The notes: generated by a model from the letters alone, not told the origin. Positions 38,727-52,700 are shown, numbered from the stretch's first letter. The stretch is DNA of 64,000 nt from Paratrimastix pyriformis (GCA_027972325.1 JAPMOS010000023.1:72001-136000); one strand, 5' to 3'. Program-made: numbers and translations.

Positions 38727-39348
38727 ATGCAACAACAATCCGGCATACCGCCTGGCCTTCAACCACAGCAGCTTCCCAGTGGTGCTCGGGCCGAAGAAAA
38801 GCGGGTTTCTCAAAACAAAATTGTACAGCGTGTCGCCAACTATCTTCCCTTGGCCGATATCACTTCTATGCTTCCTACCTCTCTTACCGAACAATCCACT
38901 CCCATGGAAAATGATCAAATCACATTCTCTCGATTTGATCAGTTTTACACCGGGCCCTATCCAGACTCCACGAAGTCCGTTTCCGTCTTTCGCTCTGTTC
39001 CCATCGGCTCGTTAGGAGGCAGTGTTTGGTTATTGGTTATATGAATGGCTTTCAGATCTGGGATGTCGAAGACCTGTCCGACATCCGCGAGATCTTCTCT
39101 CTCCGGGAGGGTCCAATCCGGTGTGTTGTGGTCTGTCCCATCCACGCCTACACTCCATGTTCACCATATGCTCGTCCTTTCCCTCAGGCTCTTCCTCCCC
39201 CCATTCGGCCTGTATCCCCCATGGAGCTTCCCCCCTCGTCAACAACGGAGACCATTGCCCCTCCACCCTCCATCGACGGAGATGCCTTCCAGGACAGGCG
39301 TCCCGCCCTGGCTGTCGTCTCCGCCCAAGAGACCCTTGTCTGTGGTGA

Positions 39349-39385
<37 letters not shown>

Positions 39386-42300
39386 GCCCCCTCATTCCGC
39401 CATCCTCACCCTCTGCCACCTGCAGGCCTTCCCCGGAACATGGTGAAGCTGTTCACGCTGCCCGAGCAGAAGTACTTCCACAAGCTGACCATGCACTCGG
39501 ACGTCCTGGCCGTCCGTGCCAATGCCACCTACATCGCCCTGGTCCGCCCAGCACCCGACCCCTGGGTGGGTGACACCCTGCCTGGTGCCCCCCGTGGCGG
39601 GGACACATGGCGGGCGGCGATTGAGCCGGGCAGGAGCACTCTTCCCTTTCCCCGATCCACTCGGCTCGCTTCCACCCACACCCACCACACCCACCACCCA
39701 CCACCCGCCACCCGCGCCACCCACCACCCACCACACCACACCACACCACACCACACCACACCACACCTCACCACCCCCCACCCCCAGGCCTGCGCGGCCT
39801 GCGTGCAACTGTACGACGCATACACGCTGCGCCCCTCGTCCCTCATCCCCACGGCCCCATCGCCACACGGCGAGGCCGTCTTCGACATGGGCCCACGCTG
39901 GCTCGCGTCCGTGGCCCCCCACCCCATCATCTGCTGTCTTCCCGTGTCCGCACCCCACGCGCGCTCGCATTCATCCCCACCCCGCCGCCGTCTCCATCCC
40001 CCCAACAACAGATGCGCCACCTCGGAGCTGCCCGACCTGCAGCAGCACCAGATCCCAGGCGCCCCGGCCCCCGGGGTCCCTCGGCCGGTCCGTTCGTGCT
40101 CGCTCGCTCGGTGCCTCGCTATCCCCCCTCACTCTCCCCAAATCGCCCAACCTCCACTCGTGCGCTCCTCAACCCCGTGCCCCCCCCCCCCCCCCCCCCC
40201 TCCCCTCCCCGCACCATCCGCCCACCTCCTCAAAGGCGCCGTCCCCGGGGCGCCCGGCGCCCCACCCGGGGGCGGGCTCTCAGGCCCGGGCCCCTACGGC
40301 CTCGGGGCCTCCATGCTGCACTCGGTCGAGAACGGGCCGCCCACCACGACCGGGGTGACGGTGGGCATGTGGGGCGACATGGTGGGCATGGTGGGCAAGG
40401 GCTTCCAGAGGATCGGTCCGTGCCCCCCACACACACGCACACACAGACACACGGGGGCATGGGCATGATGGGCAAGGGCTTCCAGCGGATCGGTCCGTGG
40501 CATCCCCACCCCCACTCCCTCAAACACACACAAGAGACACGGGGGCATGGCGGGCATGGCGGGCATGGCGGGCATGGCTCTGTGGTGTAGTTGGTGCACA
40601 CCGCATGCCTTGACCCTTTGTTTTTCGGCCCACCCGCATGGCGGCGGTGGGACCCTGTGCGTGTCTGTGTGTGTGTCTGCCTGTGGGCAGCCGGGACAGG
40701 CTATCTGGGTGGGATGGCCAAGACCATCTCCTCGGGCATCGGCTACCTGGGTCCGTGGCCTCGCCCACCCACCCACCCAGCCAGCCACCCACCCAGCCAG
40801 CCACCCAGCCAGCCATGACCCAGAGCCCACCCACCCCGCCCACAGCCATGACTCACCCCCACCCACGGCCACGACCACACTGACGGGGCTGATCATTCGC
40901 CACGCATCGGGGATCATCTGATCCCTCAGGGGGTGCCGTGACACCTTCCCCCGCACCACCCCCCCCCCCCCCCCCCCGGCGTCAACGCCGCCCCTTCCCT
41001 GCCCGCACCCTCTCGTGGAGCCTGCTCGCCCCATCTTCTCCGTGCCGCCTGTGTCTTCACATCCCACGCCTCTGCCCCTCCGGTGCTGCCATGCCCGCTC
41101 GCTCGCAGGGACGTTGCCGGGTGGCCATCAAGAACTACTACACCACCGGCACCCCACCATCTCCAAGGCCCACGCCACCCAGGGGGCTGGGGCACAGGAG
41201 GCGTGGTCCGTCCCCCCCCCCCCCCCCACCCCCACCCCACCCCCCCTGCACGTCGGCATCACCCTCCCGCCCTGTCACCACGGCCTTCACGGCGGCTCTT
41301 TGGTCCTGTCGGCGGGGCTGGCAGATCCTGGTCTGGGACCTGCCCTCCAACCGGCCCGTGGCCCACTTCCGCGCCCACGCGCACCCCATTTCGGCCCTGG
41401 CCTTCGACCGCTCGGGGTCCCTGGTCCGCCACCCCCACCGCCACCCCGCCCCCCGCGGGACCTTGTGCCGCCGCACCCGCACAGATGGCCATGAGACACA
41501 CTTGGATCGAAGTACAGAGAGACCCCCACAGATGGCCATGAGACACACTTGGATCGAAGTACAGAGAGACCCCCACAGATGGCCATGAGACACACTTGGA
41601 TCGAAGTACAGAGAGACCCCCACAGATGGCCATGAGACACACTTGGATCGAAGTACAGAGAGACCCCCACAGATGGCCATGAGACACACTTGGATCGAAG
41701 TACAGAGAGACCCCCACAGATGGCCATGAGACACACTTGGATCGAAGTACAGAGAGACCCCCACAGATGGCCATGAGACACACTTGGATCGAAGTACAGA
41801 GAGACCCCCACAGATGGCCATGAGACACACTTGGATCGAAGTACAGAGAGACCCCCACAGATGGCCATGAGACACACTTGGATCGAAGTACAGAGAGACC
41901 CCCACAGATGGCCATGAGACACACTTGGATCGAAGTACAGAGAGACCCCCACAGATGGCCATGAGACACACTTGGATCGAAGTACAGAGAGACCCCCACA
42001 GATGGCCATGAGAGTGCAGCGAGCCACCACCACACGCACATGGCCGTGGGGTCCCCCGGTTTCCATCACACCCTGCTTCCTGCATCGCACTCATGCATTG
42101 ACACGCACCCCCAACCTCTGGCCGCGCGCACACACACCCCACCCGCCGCCAGCTGGTGACGGCCAGCGTGGAGGGGCACAGCTTCATGGTCTTCCGGATC
42201 AGCCCCGGCCCCGACCCGACCGCCTCCCACAGGCACCTGTCCGCCCTAGCCCGCCCGCCCGCCCGCCCCGCCCGCCCGCGCCCGCCTGCCCGCCCGCCTG

Positions 42301-45300
42301 CCCCTCGCCCGCCCCCCTTGCCATCGAAAGCGCTTGTTGGTTGGGGTCCCCGACATCACAATGCTGATTCGGCCCTTCGATCGCCCCTCCACATGGTCGC
42401 ACAGCTACAAGCTCGTCCGGGGCGTCACCAACGCATCGGTGCTGGTCCGCGCTCGCACCTCGACCCCCCCCCCCCCCCCCCCCAGAACAAGCCGCCTTCT
42501 CGCAAAACGTCTGACTTCGAGTGGAAATGTTGCTGTCCCCGCTCCTGGTGGCCCGTGTGTGGGTTGGGTTCCCTGTTGGCCTGTGTGTGTGTGTGTGTGG
42601 GCTGTGTGTGGCGGCCCCCAGGACCTCTCGTGGAGCATCGACCGCAAGTGGCTCTGCGCCTCCTCCCTGCGGGGCACCTCCCGTCCGTCCCCACCCGATG
42701 CCCTCAGGCACCCCTCAGGAGTGCCTCAATTACACCCCTCCCCCCCCACCCTCCTCCTCCCCCCGACCACCACCACACGCCACACCACGCAGACAGACAC
42801 GTCGCCCATCCCCTCACCCCATCTGTTGGTGGTGGTTCTCTGTGGTCTGGCTGCCTGCGGTGGCGGGGGGGCGGGGGGTCCGCGCAGACCTGTACTCCAT
42901 CCCGCCCGACCTTGCCTCGGCTGTCGATGACGATGGGGTCCGCCTCCTCTGCCCCTCACGCCCCTGCTGCCTCCTCTGCACCCTGCTGCCGCCCCTGCCT
43001 CCACGGCTGCCCTCCTGTTCTCACGCCGCGCAGCAGCGGGAGCATAAACACCGACCTGACCTGACCTGACCCGCTCGTCTGGTGGGGGTCCTCTCTGTCT
43101 CTGGTGTGTGTGTGTGTGGGGGTGGCACAGACGTCCGCGCCGCTGATCCTCTCGTCGACTGCCCGTGTGCGGCAGTACACCCTGAACACGCGCGACATCA
43201 GGCCCCACGTCCGTCCGCCGCCGCCACCCCCGCCGCGCGCACATCCCCAGACATCCCCTGAAAGGCAGGCGTCGCCTGTGGTGATGGCGGCACCGATCTA
43301 GCAGATAGACCCGTTTAACACATCAGAACAGCATCTGAACTGCAGCCTCCCCTCTCCCCGCCCATTCTCCCCATCCCCCGCATGCACGCCTCAGATGGGC
43401 TTCCTGGCAACTCACCCAGTACCTCATCCCTTCAGCAGCATCAGCAGCAGTATCATCATCAGCATCAGCATCAGCATCAGCATCAGCATCAGCATCAGCA
43501 TCAGCATCAGCATCTCAACATCATCATCATTCATCATCATCAACCCCCTGACATCACCGGCGTCAAACGCGCCTCATACCCCCCTCCACACACCCTCTAC
43601 CCCACCCCCACCACCCCACATCCTCCCCCTCATCCCCCACGTGCCTCAGACGCGCTTCCTGGCGCCGCCCCAGACGGCCGCCGACCAGCAGCGACTGCTT
43701 GTCTTCTCGCGCCTGGGCATCCTGTCCCGCCACCGGTTGGCGGCCCGGGGGGGCGAAGTCGAGGCCGTCCTCGAGTCCGGCTGGGACCTCTGCAGGCGCC
43801 GCCTCTGGCCCGAGGTCACACCGGATCTGGTCCGCCCCCCCCGGCCGCCCATCGGTGCAACGCGCCCCCGTTCCGGCCACGCACACACACGCACACGCCG
43901 AGCACCCCGCGCGCACTCCCTCACTCGCGGCTTCTGTGTCGGCTGTGTGTGGGTGGGCGTGGGGGAGCACAGGAAGGCGCAGACCTGCAGCCGCCCATGC
44001 GGCCATCCGAGGGGTCCGCACCGCTGGCCCGCATCCCCTCCGCGACTCCCCGGCCCCTCCCCTCCTGCCCTCTCTGCTGCTGCCCGCCACTCCTCCTCTC
44101 GCCTCCCCCTTTTCGGCATCCCCCCCAGCGCTTGCCCTTCATTCCTGTCTTTTCTGTGTGTGCAATCGGGACGGTGGCTGTTGCGGCTGGCTGTGCTGGC
44201 TGTGCTGCCGTTGTTGTTGGTGGGCCAGGTGGGTCTCTGCCATCGAGGTGACGACCCACTCGCACCCCTGGAAGCCGCTTTGGCTCCGGCCCAACATCCG
44301 CCTGATGCTCTGGAACCCACCCGCCGGTCCGCCCCGCCACCCGCGCGGCTCCTCCTCCGCTCAGTCAGCATCATCATCATCACCATCGCCCAATCATCAC
44401 CACCACCACCATCATTCAGTCATCAGCATCAGCATCGGCATCGGCATCATCGCCCGATCAGCATCAGCATCATCACCACCGACCCGCCTCCCCATCCAAT
44501 CATCACCTCCCTCCCCACGGGTGCCGATGCACAGGCCGCCCGTCCCTCTCGGCGCCCGGGACGCCCACCAGCACCGCGGCCTCGCCCCAGGCACTACCCC
44601 GGGGCCCGGCGCCACCCCCCTCGCTCTCGGTGCCCCCGCCCCCCCGGCCCCAGCTGCCCCCCGACACAGCCGCCACCCCCGAGTGCAGCCCCCAAACGGC
44701 TGATGGTCCGTTCGCCCCCCAGCCAGCATCCGCCCCACCCACCGAACCGCCCGCACCCCAACACACCAACCCTCACCCGCCCACCCGCCCATGCGCGCAC
44801 ACACTCCGCTACCCGCCACAGGCTCGCTGGATGCCATCACGGACAGCTGGGAGGGCCAGACAGTGCGCGTCTCCCACGCGGCCCCCGTCCCGACACGCTC
44901 CCGGTCCGCCCCCGCCCTGCCGCCCCGCCCCGCCCCGCCCCTGCCGAACACGCTGTCTCCCCCTTCACCATGCAGTCATTACGTGCCCCAAAAATCAGCG
45001 TCCCCGAATCAGTGGTCCCCGGACCATTGAACAATGATGATTTGTGGGTGATGATCTGGATGGTGATCTGGAGGGAGGATCAGTGGATGATGATCTGGAG
45101 GATGAGAATCGACCCCCCCCCCCCCCCCCCCCCCCCCCCGCTGCCCCCCAGTGCGGACCCCTCGAGCGCCGTGTCCGACCTCGACTTCGACGCGGTGCTC
45201 CTCGCGAACCCCGACCTGCAGCCCCCCGGCCCCGGCGCCGCTGCCGGTGGGGGCCGCCGGCCGGGCGGCGACGAGGGTGGGCCCGCCCTGCCGGGCAGCC

Positions 45301-47432
45301 AGGGACTCGAGCAGGGCCTGGTGACCCCCATGGGGGCGGGCGGGCTGGCCGAGATGGCTCGCCTCCTGCGCGACGTCGGGGTCCGCCCACCGCCGCCACA
45401 TCCACCACAACCGACACACCGGCACCGCCCCGGCCAAAGCATGCCCCCCCCCCCCCCCCCCCCCCTGTTGTTCCCGCTTCATCGCACTCACCCGTCATCC
45501 GAGTCGTCGTCATCGTATCCATCATCCATCATCACCCTCCTCGGAGCATCCTCATGTTCAACATGGCCTTCATCTGTCGTGTCCACCCTCAGACCCATCA
45601 CCCTCAGACCCATCACCCTCAGACCCATCACGCAGGCAGGGTCCCACAGCGATCCACGACAACCGGGGGATGGGGGGAGGGTGGGCTGGGGTGGGGGGGA
45701 AGCACTCCTCTCACCACAATCGGGTTGGGGAACTCCGCCCATCCCTCGCGCTCACGTCCGCCCCGCCCTGCCCGGGTGGTCGCTTCTTCCCCTGTTTGCG
45801 TTGCCTGCTGCCTGCTGCCTGCTGCCTGCCGCCTGCCGCCTGCCGCCTGCCGGTGCCCTGGTGTAGTCGACCCCCATCGACCCGATCTCACCCGAGGCTC
45901 ACCCGGACGCCCACACCGGCGGCGGCGGCCCCTCGGCGGCCATCAGGGTGCGGGTCGCCCCGGCCCCGCCGTGGCGGCCGCCATCAACCCCGCCGATCTG
46001 TCCGTCCCGCCCCCTGCCCTGCCCGTCCCTGTCCCTGCCCGGCCCTGTTCCTGCCCGGACCCGCCCACCCACCCTCCCGCATGCGCGCGTCTCTTGGCCT
46101 TGCTGTTTCGCCACCCCCCATCCACCCAACCCTCCAATCCCAAGTCCTTTTGGGAGCCTGTTGCTGCCCCGAACCCCCTCCCCTGACCCTCGCCCGGTCT
46201 CTCTCCACCCCCCTAGGGGCGGCTCGGGCTACCCCATCTGCCCCGTGAATCCCTTCCCTGGAGCAGCCAGCACCGTGCTCTACCCCCCGCCCGCCCCGGG
46301 CCCCTCCCGGCCGGCCTCCAACCCCAACCCCAACAGCCCCGCCCCGGCCTCGGCCAGCCCCAGCCCGGCCCCGTCCTCGGCCAAGACCACGGGCACTTTT
46401 TTCGCGTCGCCGGGTGAGGTGGTTCTCCTGCCACAGCCCGCCGGCCCCCGGGAGGAGGCGTACTCACCGCCCGCCCCGGCCCGCCGGCCCGCCACCACCT
46501 CACCCCCACCCGCCATCCCTGCCGTCCCCCTCACTGGTCCCGGGGCGGCCTCCCCGCCCCTGGTTGCGTGGAGCCCGCACCCCGCCGTGCTGCCCATCGA
46601 GGAGGGGCCCCCGCCCGCCATGCCGCCCCCCGTGCCGCCGCCCCAGGAGCTGGAGCAGGGGCCCCCGGCGGTCGCCCCCGCCATTGCCGGCCAGGTGCTG
46701 GCCGCCTTGGAGGCCCAGGGCTTCCCGGCCGACGAGCAGCAGCAGCAGCCGCCGCCCAGCCCGCCCCCGCATCCGGCCCTGGTCTTCGAGGAGGACGAGC
46801 TCCCGGCCGCCCGGCCGCTGCCCCCACCTGCCCCCGCCCCCGCCCCTGCTCCCGATGCGGGCGACGACCAGGCCCGACAGCCCTCCCCGCCCCCACCCCT
46901 CGGCTGGCTTCCCCCCGAGGAGCCCGTCGCCCCCGCCCTGCTGCCCCCAGACAGCCTCCAGACTACGGGGCTGGCACCGGAGGCCCTCCTCCCCCAGCCG
47001 CCCCCAGTCGCAGCAGATGAGGAGGCGGCCCCAGTGTTCCCCCAGCCGCCCCCAGTCCCACTCCATGAGGAGGCGGCCCCAGTGTTCCCCCAGCCGGAGG
47101 ACGCGCCTGCTCCCCCGGACGAAGCCGCCGTCCCACCGGCTGAGGCCCCAAACGAGCCGGAGGCGGCGACCCCCCCGGCTGCGGGTGGGGATGTTGGCTT
47201 TCCTGGTGGCCCGGCAGTGGCTGCTGTGGTGGCTGACGAGTTCCTGGCGCCTCCAGTCGCTGCCGCCCCTGCCCCGGCCGCCCCCGAGGAAGTGCCTCCT
47301 GTCCCCGAGCAGGCCGCCCCTGCGCCTGCCCCCGCTGTGGCCCCCGCCCCCCCGCAGGCGACCGCCAACAATGCCAATGCCCCAGCGGCCCTGTCGGCCA
47401 GCCAGGGAAAGAAGCCCCGCAAGCGGCATTAA
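38727..47432 (+). CDS. BCAS3: BCAS3-family WD40 protein with long Pro/Ala-rich C-terminus
   Basis: Many exons. Exon 1 is 38727-38974, then intron 38975-39015 (41 bp, GTCCGT) joins DSTK to RQCLVIGYMNGFQIWDVEDL. Further exons give NMVKLFTLPEQKYFHKLTMH, CVQLYDAYTLRPSS, FDMGPRWLA, VWDLPSNRPVAHFRAHAHPI SALAFDRSGSL, LVTASVEGHSFMVFRI, YKLVRGVTNAS, DLSWSIDRKWLCASSLRGTS, RLLVFSRLGILSRHRL, GWDLCRRRLWPE and WVSAIEVTTHSHPWKPLWLRP. This is the blade order of BCAS3, a beta-propeller that acts with PHAF1 at autophagosome formation sites. The last exon (about 46217-47432) is some 400 residues of Pro/Ala/Glu-rich sequence ending GKKPRKRH, far longer than in animal proteins. Junctions near 39130-39430 and 40920-41120 are not fully resolved. 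A 47-bp tandem repeat sits in one intron. Confidence 0.85.
41484..42010. repeat. 47-bp tandem repeat, 11 nearly identical copies
   Basis: The unit starts GATGGCCATGAGACACACTT and recurs exactly every 47 bp (41484, 41531, 41578 ... 42001). I could see no differences between full copies. It lies in the BCAS3 intron between the SGSL and LVTASVEG exons. All three minus-strand frames are open through it because the unit has no stop in any phase. Confidence 0.97.
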
Positions 47433-48276
47433 CTCCCATCAATCTGCGACTCCTCGCCTCCCTCTCTCCTGCTCGCTTCGGAACCACACCATGTTTTGTG
47501 GGCGCTGTTGTGTGGCTGTTTGTTTGTGTGGCCGTTACTTCTCTTGTACAGTCGCCCCCCCCGCCCCGCCCCGCCCCGGTCATGTACACACCCTTTCCCT
47601 TTTGGTCCCACTCTGGACACCCAGCCGATCCCTTCCTCGCCATCTTTCGCTCTCTTTCCGTCGCATGACCCCAAGATCAGCTCCCAACGCGACCCCTCGC
47701 CCGCTGGGCGCTGCTTGACCCAAAAAGGCCATTGTCATGGCCAAGGTTTCTTCAAGGGGGCGACCGAAGGGTGCACACAGTTCCACGCACCCCTTCAAGA
47801 CTGCACCTTCAAAGACCGCACGGAATGCGGATTGGAAAAGCACGCGATCTCTCATCAATCGGCCCAACGGAATATGCGGACGACCCAGCGTCTGTCAAGC
47901 CTCGCGACCATGATCGAGGCGAGGCGGACGACACGTCCATTCGTGAGGAGCTCATCACAACTGTGCCCGTGCCCGGTGTGCCGCCCCCGCACGGTTCTCA
48001 CCTGCCAATGGCCTTGGGGGAGATGCGCACTATTGAAAACGTTCCGAGGGACAGAAGGAACCCAGACGTCCCGTGGCAACTCCCCGTGACAGAACCGATA
48101 CATGGGAGGAGGAGGGGGAGGGGGGGGGGGGGGGGGGGGGGGCGAAATATAAACCCGGGGTATACACCCGGGCTCCTCCGGGGGTGGGCGCATTTACACG
48201 AGCTGCCCATCCTCAGGAGGGTAGGGCTGGGGCGGGGGTGGGGTGATATCCCCCCATGGCGTCATCAACCCCCCGG
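47433..48276. other. Convergent gap with poly-G tract
   Basis: 844 bp lie between the BCAS3 stop and the SDR stop. A G run lies at about 48118-48142. No gene is seen. Confidence 0.65.
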
Positions 48277-49608
48277 TCAGTGGCCCAGCAGGGCCTTCCG
48301 GATGCCGACGGCCAGGTCGTCGCACATGGCCAGCCCGAAGACGGTCTCCATCAGGGCCGGGCAGAAGGGCCGCAGGGTGGCGATGACCTTGCCCGTGGCC
48401 GACAGGACCACCTCCCGGCTCCGGGTCACGTGGGCCCGCTGGATCTCACGGGCCGCACCCTGCACACCCGGCAGCGTCACCACCAGCGCCACAGACACCG
48501 CCAGCGGGCGACAGGGGAGGGGCAGGATGAAGAAGGCAAGGCGGCACCAGCGGCCGATCGAACCCGTCCAGAATTCTCCCCCTCCGCAGTTTCTGCCTGA
48601 CCCCCATGACCCAGACAGGGGGGTGGAGGAGGGAGAGGTGGTGGAGGGGGATGGAGACCGACCTCGGGGGTCATGGCGCTCCACCGGATGCGGGGGTTGG
48701 CCACCTCGAGGGCCGTCCGGGTGGCCACCAGGGGCAGCACGCAGGTGGTGATGCTCACCCCGGCCGTGGCCTCGTTCAGCTCCAGGCGCAGGGCGTCATA
48801 GAAGGCTGCGCCGGGGGTCAGAGAGACGGGCCGACAATGGGGAGTTGAGGGTGCGGAGGGGAAGCGGTTCACAGACAGATCAGGGCAGCCTTGGAGGCGG
48901 CGTAGAACGAGACGCGAATGGTCGCTTGCTTGCCTGTCGAGATAGGGAATATTCCCCTGCGGTTGGTGAGAATGCGCGTGCAGACCGGCAAGCGAGACAA
49001 TCGAGACGATGGAACCCTTGGACTGGGTCAGGTGGGGCAGGGCATACTTGGTCAGGTACAGTGCCCCGTAAAAGTTCACGTCGAAGACTTGCTTGCACAG
49101 GACGGGAGGGTCGGGCAACTCGACCCAACGGTCGTTCATCGATCGGCATGCGTTCAGGACCAGGGCATCGATCCGTCCGAATTGCGCGATCGCCGCATCG
49201 ATCAGGTTCTTGCAATCCGTCTCCACGGCTGGAAAAAAAAAATCATGTGAGCCAAAAAAAATTTCGTGGAGAAACCTTGATCGCAACGAACAGCCAGAAC
49301 TCGGCCCTGGCCAGAGCCGGGGAGACCGTCCTTGACGGTCTGAAGCAGATTCTCACGGCGAGCAGCCATCACCACCTTCGCTCCCTGAGCAAAGTATTGT
49401 TGAACAAGCGAAACTCCGATTCCCTCGGAGCATCCCGTGATGACGACAACCTGATGTGGGGTTGGAAAGATCGAAAATTGTGAAGAGATCGAATCGCGAC
49501 CTTGTCTTTCAAATTTTTGAGTCCCTTTTGATACTTCACACGCCTCCGAATAAAAGAGGCAACCACTGAAACTCCCAGTAGGGCAAGAAGCCAAAGTGAA
49601 AACCCCAT
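48277..49608 (-). CDS. Membrane-anchored SDR (DHRS7/KDSR-like)
   Basis: Six exons: 49608-49501, 49450-49276, 49228-48986, 48933-48877, 48805-48663 and 48459-48277; donors GTCGCG, GTTTCT, GTCTGC, GTCTGT and GTCGGT. The N-terminal anchor is SLWLLALLGVSVVASF. The Rossmann motif VVVITGCSEGIG is followed by VVMAARR, GRIDALVLNAC (Cys where NAG is usual), FDVNFYGALYLTKYALPHL, SIVSIVSLAGKQ and the catalytic YAASK in SFYAASKAAL, spliced from two exons. LRLELNEATAGVSITTCVLP and TPEGAAREIQRA follow. Layout and anchor fit the DHRS7 and 3-ketosphinganine reductase neighbourhood of SDRs in the ER; substrate unknown. It is a different subfamily from the SDR at 24364-26227. Divergent from the ankyrin gene, 96 bp apart. 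Confidence 0.87.
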
Positions 49609-49704
49609 TTCACGACTCAGTCGAGTTCACGCGGGTTCCAATCCCTCGGTTTGTGGCCTTCAGGAAAAACCACACCAACTCTTCTCGGTCTAGGCTTTCA
49701 ACGG

Positions 49705-52700
49705 ATGCAGTACCCCTTCCGCGAAGGCAATCCATTTTTCCAGGCCGCCCTTAGGGGCGATGTCTCACAAGTTCGCCAGCTCATGCCCAATGCGCATTCG
49801 GTGAACAAGTCATTCAATGTTGCCCGTGAGATGTTCCAGACTCACCACCCTGGGCTGTGCTGCCGCATGAACGCTCTTCACGTTGCTGCTGCTCACGGTT
49901 TTGTCGATGTGGTTCGTGTCCTCTTGACATCCCCCCATCTCGATGTCAACAAATATACCGATAAGAAGGTCTGTCTCCTCAAACACACCCCGAATCTACA
50001 AACAAAATTCTTGGGGACACTTCTGCCAACAGGAGCCCAAGAAGGAATTCTACCCCCTGAATGGCGGGACCCAGCGTGAGGTCATCTGCAACTCGTTCAT
50101 CCACAAGACGGCCCTGCACCTGGCCGTCGAGGGGCACCACCCCGAGGTGGTGATCGCCCTGCTGGAAGACCCCCGGGTCGACGTCAACCTGATGACCCAG
50201 GAGAAGTGGAAGGTCAACCGGCCCGTGCAGAAGGTCCACGAGAAGTACCTCACCCAGCGGTCGCCTCTGCACCTGGCGGCCCTGCAGGGCGACGTGGCCA
50301 TGATGCAGCTCTTCCTGCGGCATCCCAGGATCAAGCCCATGGACTACGCCACGTCTGTTTCGGGCGAGGAGAGTGTCGTCACACCCCGTGGGACGCAGGC
50401 TGATCCACTCTCCCCCCCCCCCCGCCACCCTCAGACTCGCCCACTTACACTTCCCCGCCCACCCGCACTGACCCCGTCCACCACCACCGCCAGCCATCAC
50501 CACAACCACAACTGCTTGACACAGACCACAAGCACACCCCCGAACCGCCAACCGTTCGCCCCCACCCACCCCCAGGGAGGACCTGTGGAGGAAGACCGGT
50601 TACGAGGAGTCCTCACACGCCCAGAATAACTGCCTGCGCCTCTACGAACGCCGGTCCGTGGCGGGAGGATGGATGTGCTGAATACATTGGGGGGCGGAGA
50701 ACGCGACTGTGGCGGCGAGAGGCCGACCGGTTTCCCACTCCGCCCTCATTCCACCCCTGCCCTCCTCGCTCTCAGGAGCAAGGCCCCATCCACTACGCGG
50801 CCCAGTGCAACAGCGTCGAGGCGGTGCAGCTGCTCCTGGCCGCCCAGCCCAACGACCTCAACCTGTCTGCAGCGCCCCCTCCCTCGTCCACCATCACCCC
50901 GCCGCTATCACCACCCCATCGTTACTCTCACCGCCTCCACCCACCCACCCACCCACCCACCCACCCCCCCCCACCACCACCACCCTCATCGCCGCCATCG
51001 CCCCCCCCCCCCCCCCCCCCCCCTGGCCCCCGGCCTGGCGTCATCAGGATCGGGTACTCCCAGTCACAGCACCCCTCAACTACCCAGGCACTCACAGTCA
51101 TACATCCCCCCCTCCCATCCTCCCCCATCCCCCTCCTCCCATCCTCCCCCTGACAGGATTGGGTACTACCAGTCTGAGCTGGCCTCGTACAGCATGCAGG
51201 AGGACCTGGGGCGGCCCATGTGGGAGGTGGTCAACAGCTCGTTCGGCCTCAAGCCCGACATGACCCCGCTCCTGGCCGCCATCAAGGCGGTCCGTCACCC
51301 GGGCAGAGACGCACCCTCACTCTCACGGACGCACCTCACAGACGAACGGGCGGCATGACCACCCCGCTCCTCAAGGCGGTCCGGTCGCACGGGCACGGGC
51401 ACAGGACAGGCACGGGCACAGGCACGGGCACAGACGCCCCATCGGCCTGATCGGGTCGCCGATCGGGCTCACGGCTCCTGGTGCCCATTTTCTGCGGTGT
51501 GGGCGGTGGTGGGTGGGTGCTGGTGTCACTGTGTGCCTGAGGGGAGTGTCGACCTGACCTGACCTGACCACCCTTACCAAAGGAAATGCCGTCTTCTGGT
51601 ACCTGACCTGACCACACAACTTGCGGTGAAACGGCGGCGTCTGGGTGTGTCAGGTGGATGTTCTGCGCCCAGGGGGGGTGTCGACGTGCCGGTCCTTGAT
51701 CTGATCGCCATTTCTCCGGGGGGATGGATGCTGGGTCGCCAGGGGAGTGTCGACGTCATCCGGTACCTGCTCAGCCAGCCATCCACAAACGTCGAGGCGC
51801 GCACCCATGACAACAAGACGGTCCCCCCCCCCCCCCCCCCCCCCCCCCCCACCTGATGCCTCTCACGCCTGCCCCGCCCACGCCTGCCCCGCCCACGCCT
51901 ACCCCCCCCCCCCCCATCTCATCTTTGTCACCCAACGGCGCATGGGTTCGACTCCCGCCAGGCCCAAAATCTGTTGAACGAGGCGGGCCTGCCCACGGAG
52001 GTGCACAAGGGGCTCTCGGAGATCCTCTCCCGAGCCACCAGTCGCAGCCGCGGGGTGACCCCCATCGGGCCGTCCGGCAACAACCTGGCCGTCACGGTGG
52101 TCTGTCTCACACCCAGACCACCCAAGCATCAGCATCATCTCCAGAATCACCATTATCATCAGAATCAGAATCATCATGACCATCATCAATCATCGGGGCC
52201 GTCCGGCAATCACGGGGTGGTCCGCCTCACCCCCACCATCACCACCAATCATCATCCAATCGCCTTCTCTTGGCCACCCCTCCCCCGCAGGTGAAGGTGG
52301 CCACGCCCATCCCCGTGGTTGTCCCCTTCGCCGCCACCCCGGCCGCCACCCCCGCCCCCAGCGGCCCCTCGCCTCTCCTGCCCGCCCCGGCGGCCCCGGC
52401 CCCGGCCCCGGCAGCCCGCCCGCTCATCGACCTGAGCGGGCACCCGAGCCCCTTCATGACCGGCCCCACCCCCGCCCCGGCCGCCCCGGCCAAGCCCTTC
52501 ACCCTCGACGTCAGCTTCTTCTCCGTTGGCCCGAGCCGGGCCGCCCCCGCCGCCCCCGCCGCCCCGGCGGCCGCTCCCTTGCTGGACCTCTTTGGGGCCC
52601 CAGCGGCCGCCCCTCCCGCCCCGGCAGTCGCACAGTCCCCGGCCCTCTCCGCCCCAGCCACCGCCAGGTCTGCTTCATCCCCCCGGCCCCGGCGTTCGGG

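Noticed and set aside
41484-42010. CRISPR array
   Set aside because: The 47-bp units are head-to-tail with no unique spacers, in a eukaryotic intron. The same holds for the arrays at 22660, 55840 and 63400.
41138-42187. Three long minus-strand frames encoding a 47-residue repeat
   Set aside because: They exist only because the 47-bp tandem repeat has no stop in any phase; they lie inside a BCAS3 intron and have no start context or non-repeat domain.
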